From the NCBI RefSeq assembly GCF_052324685.1, contig NW_027506902.1, forward strand, positions 1,023,941 through 1,087,940: a DNA stretch of 64,000 nucleotides, given 5' to 3'. The DNA is from Brachyhypopomus gauderio. Taxonomy: Eukaryota > Chordata > Actinopteri > Gymnotiformes > Hypopomidae. Of this stretch, positions 24,452 to 34,295 are shown piece after piece (position 1 is the first letter of the stretch; each line of letters begins with the position of its first letter). The position numbers were made by a program, and so were the translations under genes. The notes beneath the pieces are model-generated. The model saw only the letters and a list, made by a program, of their open reading frames with translations. It did no database searches and was not told the DNA's origin.

Positions 24452-24813
24452 ACCATTGCTGAAATCATTCCCATTCCAAAGGTCCATTTCTGGACAATGG
24501 CATTTCTAAAGGGGACAGAACTCCAGACCCAGAAGGTGGAAACTCAGCAGAATTCTCCATTCCCAACCTCAGTAAACACCCTCAGGGCTTAGTCGGATTT
24601 TGCAGCAATTTTGTCAAAAATTTCAGTGAGCCAGCAAAACTTTTCTGTGCTATTCTGAAGGGAAATAACAGCCTGGCTTTCTCTCAGGAAGTCCTGCCTG
24701 CATTTGTCCAGCTCAAGCCTGCTTTGACTTGTGCCTTACGAAAAACCTTCCCAGACACCATCTGCTACATTCAGTGGCCCCTCTCTGTCCACAGCATTAG
24801 TGCAGGACTATGA
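24452..24813 (+). mobile_element. Retroelement pol relic (reverse transcriptase/connection region)
   Basis: A 120-codon open frame ends at a TGA at 24811. Its second half (from about 24580) shows the G-L-V-G-F-C ... N-F-S-E-P-A-K pattern found at the end of the reverse transcriptase of endogenous retroviruses and Gypsy-type elements. No protease, integrase, envelope or LTR pair is attached. A (CA)n tract follows immediately. It is an old, incomplete fragment that cannot encode a working enzyme. Confidence 0.5.
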
Positions 24814-24847
24814 TTCACATGCTTGACATCTGCACAGTGCAGGCACC

Positions 24848-24849
<2 letters not shown>

Positions 24850-24904
<55 letters not shown>
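24850..24904. repeat. (CA)n microsatellite
   Basis: About 27 CA units directly 3' of the pol relic. Confidence 0.95.
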
Positions 24905-24909
<5 letters not shown>

Positions 24910-25603
24910 TAGCTGAGAGGTTGTCTTAGGACTGATTTTTGCATACCTGGACAGATGAACTCGATGGTCTAGCATAAAAAGGACCTCTTTGCAGATATCT
25001 ATTACTTGAGACTGGTCTCAAGATCACAAATTGTCGGTATTGTCATGCACTTGTTGCTGACACAGTCTCAAGAATCATAGACATAAAATTTCAAAATCAT
25101 AAAACAGAATTCAGAAAACGTGGCCGTAATCATGATTATAACTACCATTTAAGACACGGGGGACATTTCCCTAATAAGAGTCTGCCTTTTTATCTATTAA
25201 ATATTTGACACATTGCTTGTTAAAGGTCACATTAAAAGTCCCTCATATGAATGCTACCATTCCTTATTCAAGTCACTACTCAGAATATGCACCCATGCAT
25301 TCTACTCTCGTGAACTGGGAGAATACACTGTTGTGCTTAGGATTCTTCCTGTCTGAGTGATTACATTACAGATGAGCATTTATTACTTCACCTCATCAGG
25401 CCATTTCCAAATTGTCCTGTTTTAACTATTACAATTGTTGCAATTTATTAAAGTGGAGAAAGCTCATTTTCTTTAAGGACTATGGGTTATGGTAACTATG
25501 GTAATCATTGCAATGAATGCAAGGGCCCTTTTCTTTGTTTCTTTCTTGAGGACAGCAACATGCATCTTGCATCTCTGTACTATCTAACCGTACTGTCTTG
25601 TCT

Positions 25604-25733
25604 CAGACACGCCTCCATGTCGGTCACGGTCCTGTCTTGGGCATGCCCCCATGTTGTTTCTGGTTTTGTCTCAGACACGCCTCCATGTTGGTCATGGTCC
25701 CATCTCAGCCACGCCCCCATATGGGTCTTAATT
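25604..25733. repeat. 34-bp minisatellite, about four copies
   Basis: Units of the type gtctcagacacgcctccatg plus ttggtcatggtcc. Alternate copies share more bases with each other than with their neighbours, suggesting growth as a two-unit block. Confidence 0.7.
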
Positions 25734-25742
25734 GCTGGTCTT

Positions 25743-25829
25743 CAGGGCTTAAAATGTAAATCAAACGATGCCGGAATGCAACCAGCAGCATGAGACAAGG
25801 GGTCACTGAGGCCAACAATGTCACCGGAT
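25743..25829. repeat. Dispersed repeat, copy 2
   Basis: Second copy of the roughly 86-base repeat at 20715-20800, in the same orientation. Both end at caccggat, which suggests a defined element edge. Confidence 0.7.
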
Positions 25830-26000
25830 CGCACACAAAATGCAATGCTTAGGCGCACAAATGTCAAAATAGCAAGCCAATTCGTATATATAAATTACTT
25901 TTAAATGATTTATGTGTGTTTTATAAGTGTTTTAAGTGCAGAAGTGCATTTAAAGTGCATTTTCAAGTACTTTAGCCTAAATTCCAGCAATTTACAAATC

Positions 26001-26708
26001 TGAAACACAAAGCAACATTTAAATTTCTCAGGTAAATGTTCCTTCCCCTGTTTTTGAGAGGTGTTTCTTTATACTACCACATATCGTTTCGGAGAGCACT
26101 GCATAGAATAGTGATGTGTCGTTCGCGAACGATCCGGTTCTAAGAGCCGGCTCTTTGAAGTGAACGATTGGAACCGGCTCCACAATGGGAGTCGTTTTAG
26201 GATCCTATGTGGGAGCCGTTTTTTTCCTTCAGTATCTCGTTGTCTCCCCGCCTCCCTATCGTTGCGCTTGTGCTCTGGAAGAGCCACAGTACCAGGTTTT
26301 TTTCCAACGTCGTTTTTATTTGTCCTTCGGTGCCTCGCTGTCTCTGCCTCTCCTTGCGCGTATTGCTCTGCTTCAGCCAGCGCAATGAACAAAGTTATGA
26401 ATGCCGGGTTCACACACCTCTACAAGGTGGAATTAAAGCACTTGTACGTCACTTTCAAGGTCAATTTTCAATATTTCTCAGCACGTTAAACTTAATTATT
26501 ATACATATACTCGAAATGATCCGAAATAATTCGCTTTTTTTTATCACATCGATTCAGTCAGTTTTGTTGTGAAACGAAATGCAGTTAAATTTTCAAGCAT
26601 TTTTAAAGCACTTTTCAAACCTAGAACACAAAGCAACATTAAAAATCGTCAGGTAAATGTTCCTTCCCCTGTTTTTAAAAGGTGTTTCTTTTATAGCCTA
26701 CTACCACA
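26001..26708. repeat. Direct repeats flanking a hAT-like terminus
   Basis: About 80 bases at 26001-26080 recur at 26621-26708 in the same orientation (shared core ggtaaatgttccttcccctg). Between them, at 26110, lies agtgatgtgtcgttcgcgaa, which looks like the terminus of a known type of fish hAT element, followed by self-complementary blocks (gttcgcgaac, agagccggctct). The matching opposite terminus was not found. Confidence 0.5.
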
Positions 26709-26974
26709 CAGGGTAACACCTGTTCGCACCCTTCAAAATGAAAGAGTTCTCGGATCCTGTTCCGGAAGGATCCGGCTCAAATTAAACCCTGTTTACAGGT
26801 ATACCAATGTTCAACTGCATAACGTGAACTAGCTAACCTAGCAATCCATTCACATGTTGAATGAATAAACAGCCTACTTCTCAAACTGCTTACAAGCGTA
26901 GCTTCAGAATATCAAGCTAGCTTGTTGACATGTTGTTAAGTGGACACAACTTGAATGCTATTTTAGTAAAAAAA

Positions 26975-27003
26975 AAAAAAAACACACACACACACACACA
27001 CAT
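26975..27003. repeat. Poly-A then (CA)n
   Basis: An A run followed by about ten CA units. No gene is associated. Confidence 0.8.
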
Positions 27004-27693
27004 CCAGGTCCTTGCATATTTGTAAAAATGCTTGCCACTTTGTTTTTCAAGCCATTTAAGAAGAAGGGAGAATGAGACATTGGCAGGGTTGCCAACTCTC
27101 ACGCATTGAGCGTGAGACACACGCATTTGACCGTTTTCACACACTCTCACGCCACACTTCCGATATCTCACGCCGAAAAAAAAAATCCAGTTTATTTACC
27201 TCAGATCCACATATTATGATTCAATACGTTACTAGTTCGGTAGCTCTGGCGCCATCCACCGGCGATATAACACTGAATCTGTGTCCATTTTACGTTCGCC
27301 GCTTTCCATGATGAAAATTATTTGGTTATACAACATTGTGTCCTCAGTGTGATTACTGTTTTGCATGTCGATGTAGTCTGAATGGATACGTTAAATGAGA
27401 GCACAAATTCGAGTGTTTGGATGTTGTATTATTTATGTAGCCTAATGTATTGGTCTTTAGACCTACACATTTGTATCTAAACAGTTAAAATCTTCCATGT
27501 TTAAAAAAGGATTGTGAATAAATGAATTTCTATATATAATTTAGGTGTAATTAATCCAGGTGTGAAATATGTGATAGGAAATCATATAACAATTTATAGA
27601 GTGTGCAATGTGTAAATGTAACCAGGGATGTATTTAAAATAATGTAAATAAGATCATTTACATGTGGTTTCTGTGTTTTGTCCCATACTTCAG

Positions 27694-30287
27694 GATTACA
27701 TGCGGGACAGCCCATTGCAACACCCCATCTCATCCTCCAAGCAGCTGGAGATGATTGAGCGAGAGCAGCGGCAGTTGCAGGCGGTCCGTGTTCAGAAGGT
27801 GATGGAAATAAGTTTACGCCAAGAAGAAAGACAGGAGGCAATTCTAAAACGAGTATGTGGCAAGTCATTCCACCAGTCCACCAGGATCAGCCACAACATC
27901 CGACTGGAGCCCATGAGGAACGGTCAGAGTGGCTCTTTCCACTCTGCTGTATCCTCTGTGAGCCACTGCGCACCGCTGCACAAGCCGCAGAGAGTGCGCA
28001 AAATCCATGGCTCACAGGCTGCTGTCGGACAGGAGCTGTCTCCCTTCAGGCCGGAGCACCCGTGCACACCTGTTGAGCTCATGCCCGCTATTCGGACACC
28101 CGTGCCCCCACCAGTGGTAGCCAAACCCACCAGGCTCCCCAGAACGCTGACTCTGTACAAGCGGGCCAAGCCTGTGGAGAAGGCCTGTGAAGTGCCAGGT
28201 GAGTTCTCTTCCTGGAAATCATCAGCTGAAGTAGCAAAGCTCAACACGGGGGCCGTGCTCAGCTACCCATGTATCTCAAATATAGATGTTTTCTGTAATG
28301 AATTATAATACTGTATATTTACAAGAAACCTGCAAGTAGAGCTTCAGAAACAGAAAGTTAATGAAAGTTAAATAACAGTGGCGTGTTGTGAGGCTATAGG
28401 TAACCGCTCCGCTCCAAATGCAGCAGGATCCGGTCAGGAGCAGCAGCCAGAACCCCCCAGCAAACCGGCCAGCGGCAAGGCCGGCCTGAAGGCGGCTCGG
28501 TTCAGCCAGGGGTTGGCGACATCCTACAAGCCTGCTCAGAACAAGGATGCTGTGGCAGAGACTCTGAGCCTGGTCAGGGAGCAGCCTCTGGCCAGACCTG
28601 AGCTGGGCCTCAACCAGGCATTACAGCTGCTGGAGAATGAGGACTGGTAGGCTTTTACCAAGCTCCAGCCGACAGTCTGCCTCACACCGAGCAAACAAAA
28701 TTTACACTAAGCTATCCCAGCCAGAACAGAGCTATAATGCCTGAGAATACGGAAATATCATGCTTTGGCAATATAAACATAAATAATTAGTAATGGGCAC
28801 TCTAACAGGGAATACATAGCCTATAGCTTACGTGTTGATTTTTATTGATGAAACTTGTTTAGCATTACTGATGAGATAACACCAGATATGTACACCGTGT
28901 TCTAACACTGTGTTTTGGAACAGGGAGAAGAAGATTAATGGGCTCAAACTGGTGCGTTCGCTGGTGCAACACCATGCCAATATCCTTCTGGCCAATCTCC
29001 ACAACGTGTGCCTAGCCGTGCTCGAGGAGGTGAGGAACCTGCTTATGAACTAAATATTCTGTAATCAGAGCCAAGGTGCTTGAGAATGAGCTTCACCATT
29101 TGCTACCCCAACTGGACACGCTCCATTTTATGTATTTGGATGTTCTGACCTGTGGAATAGTCAATTTCGAATGTTTTAGAGAGGAATTTCTTGTGGTGTG
29201 GAGGCCTGGCCTGGAACTTGAGGCTTACTGTTGCTTGTCTCTCTGTCTTTCTCTTCTCTTCACTGTCTCAGGTGAAGAACCTGCGCTCCAAGGTTTCATG
29301 TGCTGCCATGACCACGCTGGCCTACATGTTCACCTACCTGCGGAGGGCCATGGACCCCGAGGCAGCAGAAACCGCCCGCGTCCTGCTGCACAAGGCCTGT
29401 GAGAGCAGCGCCTTCATCAGGGAGGATGTGGACCTGGCACTCAGTGCCATGGTGCACAGCTGCTCAGCCAGGAGGTCCATCCATGCCCTGCTGGCCGGGG
29501 GACTAAGGTAGGATCACCTCACCAACACAATCATGCAGTATTTCCACCAAAATAAACAGCATTGGCTTTTAGTAGAAGACAGAAGTACATTTCCTACAGC
29601 AAAGCACTGTTGTTATCAAACAGTAGCATCAATGATGGGACAGTTTTGTGGGCAGTCTGGAGTGATTTGCAGTAACAATTTATTTGCAGGACAAAACATT
29701 CATTAGTCTTTCTTGTAAGAATGAAGCAGAGTTCATGTGCTTGCAAACTCCAGATGTATTTCTCACTATGTGTTTCTCTTTAATCCTCCAGCCACAGAAA
29801 CGCCACTGTGAGGAAGACTACAGCGTTTCATATGGAAAGCCTCGCTCAGCTGCTGGGGGCTTCTAAACTGCTCACGGGCAAGGACCTCACGGAGCGCTTC
29901 CTGTCCGCCATCAGCCGATTGGCTCTGGACGCTGCACAGGAAGTGAGGTAGACAGCTCCATTGCTCTCTATGGCCCCGGAGTCAGCACTGTGTCCATCAA
30001 CATGTAGAATTGATCAATCAGCCATGAGAGTAATTTAAAAACATTTCTCCTCAGGTTCCATGCCCGTAGTTGCATAAAGTTTTTGGCCACCAATAAGGAC
30101 TTTTTCAAGATGGTGGACAAATTTGTGTCCCCAAAAGATCGATGGTCTGTTAAAGATATCATCATGAAGGGCAGGTAAAGAACAAGATAATCAACAACTG
30201 TACAGAGTCTAAGTCTTATCATTTTCATATACAGAAAATAATAGTACTTATAACATCTGTTGTCTTCTCTTTGAAATGTATAGATGA
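27694..30287 (+). CDS. togaram2: TOG-domain protein of the TOGARAM (crescerin) family, 3' part of gene
   Basis: TOGARAM proteins use TOG domains to bind tubulin and regulate microtubules in cilia. Seven phase-consistent plus-strand exons are seen: 27694-28198, 28400-28646, 28924-29029, 29272-29507, 29792-29947, 30055-30174, and a short terminal piece from 30284 that would give a stop at 30285-30287. The first exon is charged and probably coiled (EMIEREQRQLQAVRVQKVME). Exons 3-6 form HEAT-like helices of a C-terminal TOG domain: WEKKINGLKLVRSLVQHHAN, LRSKVSCAAMTTLAY, HRNATVRKTTAFHMESL and EVRFHARSCIKFLATNKDFF. Earlier exons and the start codon were not found in the 19 kb upstream, so the gene is incomplete here or the upstream exons are short. 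The choice of togaram2 over togaram1 is a guess from its small TOG module; the symbol is tentative. Confidence 0.75.
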
Positions 30288-30299
30288 AAATGGACGTGT

Positions 30300-30895
30300 T
30301 TGAGAAAAAAGAAAGTCCCCTACCGGTCGCCTCCATCTACAGCGGCAGTTGTCATTGTTGTGTTGTGTTTGTTCCTCAGGTGGGCGGAGCCCGCAATCCA
30401 TCTCACCTGAGGGTCGTTTGTTTGTCTATTTATGTCTTGTCTTTGTACCTGTTGACTGTTGGTTATAATATCCTTCATTTGTATCAAGTCATGGGTACAG
30501 CAGCAGTTGTGGTTGTTGTGTTGTGTTCATCCCTCAGGTGGGCGGAGCCCGCGATCCGTCTCACCTGAGGGTCGTTTGTTTGTCTATATATGTCTTGTCT
30601 TTGTACCAGTTGACTGCTGGTTACTATATCCTTCATTTGGATAAAGTCACGGGTACAGCAGCAGTTGTCGTTGTGTTGTGTTGGTCCCTCAGGTGGGCGG
30701 AGCCCGCGATCCGTCTCACCTGAGGGTCGTTTGTTTGTCTATATATGTCTTGTCTTTGTACCAGTTGACCGCTGGTTATTATATCCTTCATTTGGATTAA
30801 GTCATGGGTTTTGGTTTGCGCACTTTTTCTATTAAACCATACTTTTTCTTGAGACTTGGCGTGATCGCTTCCTTTTTGTTTCGCTCACCCTGCCC
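30300..30895 (+). mobile_element. LTR-like sequence with a threefold internal tandem repeat
   Basis: A unit of about 157 bases is repeated three times (gggcggagcc at 30382, 30540 and 30695). The region ends with an AATAAA-like attaaacc, a T-rich stretch and ccctgcccgtcacaca, an arrangement common at the 3' end of Gypsy-type LTRs. A related stretch occurs in opposite orientation near 63470-63590. No internal retroelement genes are present. Confidence 0.45.
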
Positions 30896-31082
30896 GTCAC
30901 ACAATCAGCTATAAAGTAAAACACCACCACATCCTACTGGTCAATTGACATGACCACCATCATAAGATCAGCTTCAGGATTTACAGCAATAAGCTACTTC
31001 TTGAATAAATTAAACAATTTCTTCCAAACAGTTCTATTTCTCATTATTTTCTCATCTCATTTCTCATAGAAAAAAGCACCAG

Positions 31083-31171
31083 CTAAAGTTCATCTTCGTC
31101 AGGTGTCTCTGCATACTCCCCATCAGGCTCCATGACTGCAGTTTCCACACCATCACCTGCTGGTGAGGGAT
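31083..31171 (-). CDS. Orphan terminal-exon-like ORF
   Basis: On the minus strand a strong acceptor (ctctttccaacag) is followed by an open frame of 28 codons and a TAG at 31085-31083. The encoded tail is acidic and ends ETPDEDEL. No matching upstream exons were found between 31.2 and 34 kb, and no clear polyadenylation signal follows. It could be the last exon of an unrecognised minus-strand gene, a remnant, or chance. Confidence 0.25.
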
Positions 31172-31517
31172 CTGTTGGAAAGAGAATTATTCTAACTTAG
31201 AATTAGTTACGGTTTCTCATTAGGTTTAGTGTGATCTTGGGGCCTTGACCCCCACTTCCTTGTCTAAGATGCTAAGCCGAGGGAGTCACTCTGACAAGCT
31301 CCCTCGTATGGCCATGGGCTCTTGCACCCCACACCTGTGTTTTACTTACACTAACACAAGGCCTACTTCCACTAATGCACGCACCAATGTGGTCTTGGTT
31401 TTAACTAGATTGGTCATGGGGATGATCAAGACTTGGTTATGTCTAACCTGTATTTGAATACAAATCTACCACAATGCTGTCAGAACCCTTCCTTCCAGGA
31501 CACCTGGTAACCCCTGG

Positions 31518-31686
31518 CAGAGGCGGTCTTTGCATAGAGGCGTGGCTAGGCAACTGCCTTGGGCCCCTCCCACTGCAGCCCTCTGTAGGGCCCCCCTGAT
31601 TAGCTAACTTATTTCTCACATATTAATGTTGATGGGCCCCCTAGCTAAATTTGCCTTGAGCCCCCAAATTTCTAAGTCCGCCACTG
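31518..31686. mobile_element. Short non-autonomous hAT element
   Basis: Termini CAGAGGCGGTCT and AGTCCGCCACTG form imperfect inverted repeats. Perfect 8-bp duplications acccctgg flank it at 31510-31517 and 31687-31694. The 169-bp body has no coding capacity. Confidence 0.85.
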
Positions 31687-31699
31687 ACCCCTGGCAACC

Positions 31700-32875
31700 T
31701 GCACTAAGAAGAGCTAGACTCACCTGTGGGAACCTCCACATACAGCAAATGGGTTAATGGGTAAAGTTCTTCCCCTCCATCACAAACAGCAACAAAGAGG
31801 CTACAGGCCTAGTGTTGTACACTGATTCCATGGAAACACCCATGAGTCTTAGTTTCCACAAGAATGGGCAAATACCAAGAAGAAACAGATGTATTCTAAC
31901 ATGCCCCAAATCCCAGATGTTAAGTAGCTGTAAATGCTTAACTCACTAACGTTCACTCACTAATATGGAATGAGTGGTCACAAGAGCGGAGTGGAATACC
32001 ACCATCACAGTAGAAAACACCATGACTAGAGGAATAAGGGCATATGGACATAGAACAGGTGAATGTTCTGGCTTTCACACTGCAATCCTGGAAAAGCAGC
32101 TAGCAAACATTAGTGTGTATATATAGAAGAGAATAAACCTTTGGTGTCAAGACCACAAAAAAACCTGTAACCTTGTAAATGTTTTTTAAGTGTTTACTCT
32201 CATTTAGTATTGCCTTTGTAATTATTTTAATTACTTAGTTAAGGTTTTCTTTTAAATTAAATCTGACACCTGTTTTTGGCAGTTCAGAGACACAGATAGG
32301 AATTCGTTTGCGTCCTCAAAACAAAACCTGTTGGTTTTCTTTAGGTAAAATACAATTAAGATACAGCCTATAAATACAGCCTATAATATTAAACTGAACA
32401 CATCTTTGACATCAGTCCTAAGGAATTTCATAAACGAAATGACACTGTTTAAATGTTAATCGGTTTCTACATTGTTGGTATCCAAGTGAGAGGTAGAATT
32501 CCTTCCCTTCTAAACCCCTACTCATAGCTGCTTTGAGCTATAGTCCGTAGTGGTTTAGCAATCGCACTGCAAAGAATGAAGACCGTGTTCTGCTACATTT
32601 AAATTAACCTTACCGGCTGAGCTACTTAGTGTGGCTGCTTAAAACACAAATGAAATATGTTGATTTTCTGATAGAGGTGTTGAACTGTTAAGATCATTAT
32701 CAGTCATTCACCATTGAACATATGGACTGAACCATCTTCTGGTGTTTATGAATCAACAAAAACTGTCATTCAGATCAAAAGACCAATGTGAAAGCATAAC
32801 TGTCTCCCTCCAGCAGTGATGTGTTTAGAATGGACATCTAAACATCTGCAGTTTCCAGAGCAACATTTTTTTCTC
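31700..32875. other. Gene-free stretch
   Basis: AT-rich sequence between the small hAT element and the LINE fragment. No exon or complete element was recognised on either strand. Confidence 0.45.
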
Positions 32876-32877
32876 CT

Positions 32878-33650
32878 CAGTTAATTATTTGGACAAAGAA
32901 AAGTGACAGTCAACAGAATATTTATCCTGAACATGGATAAAACAAAAGAGATCACCATCGGCTTCAGGAAGAACCAGCCCAGCGACGGTCCACTCAGCAT
33001 CGACTCCAAGGCTGTGGAAGTGGTCAGCAGCGTGAAGGTCCTGGGGGTGCACATCACAGACAACCCCACCTGGTCTGTCAACACGTCTCTGGTTAAGAGG
33101 GCACAGCAGCGTCTGCACTTCCTACACAGACTGAGGAGGGTCCACCTGCCCCCACCGAGCTGTAGTGCCTCTGATTGGAAGAACGTGAGGAGAGTGGTGA
33201 GGACAGCGGATCTTCTCTTCGGCCCATCCAGGACCTCGTACCAGTGCGCTACATATCCTGAGCACATATCAGTGACCCCTCACATCCTCACTGTGGACTG
33301 CTCTCGCTGCTGGATCTGGTAAAATATTTAGAAGCATTCGGTGCAGGACCACCAGGTTCTGTAATAGCTTTTTCCCTCAAGCCATTAGACTGTTGAACTC
33401 AACACCTTTACTGTTGATTCCACAACATCACTTTACTGACATTTATTCATGCCATTTTATTTCATATGTGTGTGTGTGTGTGTGTATGTATATATATCAC
33501 ATACATATATACAGATGTGCATTATATATCGATACCACATACCCATATTTAAATATCCCTGCTGCTACATTTCTGCACTTCCATATTCAGTCTCTCTGCT
33601 ACACTTCTATAATTGTATACATTTATTATGTATTTGTTTAATCCTGTGAT
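32878..33650 (+). mobile_element. LINE 3' fragment (CR1/L2 group)
   Basis: A plus-strand open frame (32903-33322) reads the segment after the reverse-transcriptase catalytic site: NMDKTKEITIGFRK, then VEVVSSVKVLGVHITDNPTW and KRAQQRLHFLHRLRRVHLP. After a frameshift the end pattern FFPQAIRLLN follows near 33370-33400. The 5' part is missing and codons are deleted before the end. Confidence 0.75.
33470..33500. repeat. (TG)n/(TA)n microsatellite
   Basis: TG units merging into TA units inside the LINE 3' untranslated tail. Confidence 0.8.
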
Positions 33651-33918
33651 GCCGTCTGTCACGTTCTTTAAATCTTAAAACCATGGCTGAATCGGGATCA
33701 TTCATGTTAGCAAACTGCAGGTAACTGCTGTTACTGGAGAACACAAATGACATTCAATTTGCACCTAAATGTTTAAGTGCTGCAACAAAAGGTCCCTTGA
33801 CAGCCAATAAGGTTCAGGCCTTGTGTTAAGTACCTCAATAATGGAACTTCTACAGTAACAAAAGCACTGGTTTGGGACTTTAGAATATATCCATGAGGTA
33901 TTCATGTCAGGGACAAAA

Positions 33919-33924
33919 TTTATT
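33919..33924 (-). terminator. setdb1: Candidate polyadenylation signal of setdb1
   Basis: AATAAA on the minus strand about 370 bases past the setdb1 stop codon, the first canonical signal downstream. Confidence 0.4.
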
Positions 33925-34260
33925 CTGTTGCACAGTGTGGTCACAGTACAGTTTGGTCTGTCCTCACAAACATGACAAAATTGGATACACAGACAAAATA
34001 AAACATGGCTTATTATATAAAAGATAAAGGAAAAAAAGATTTCATCCAAAACTTTCAGCTATAATACAGAGCCAAAGAAGAGATGAATGAAAACAACAAT
34101 AATTCAACAGCTAGTGAACACTTCATAAAGCTCCTGCCTTATTTCATTCTCTCAGGTCTTTGTTTGTCCTCCAATAACACAGACTTGGTCACCCTAAAAA
34201 AATAACATACATGTCTCCACAGCTGCTGAGGACGGGTGCCCGCAGGTCTGAACATACATG

Positions 34261-34261
<1 letters not shown>

Positions 34262-34292
<31 letters not shown>
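34262..34292. repeat. (TG)n microsatellite
   Basis: About 14 TG units immediately past the setdb1 stop codon, so within its 3' UTR. Confidence 0.95.
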
Positions 34293-34294
<2 letters not shown>

Positions 34295-34295
34295 G

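Noticed and set aside
26069..26572. Overlapping ORFs of 60-120 codons on both strands
   Set aside because: They read through the hAT-type terminus and its palindromic blocks, with no protein family signal.
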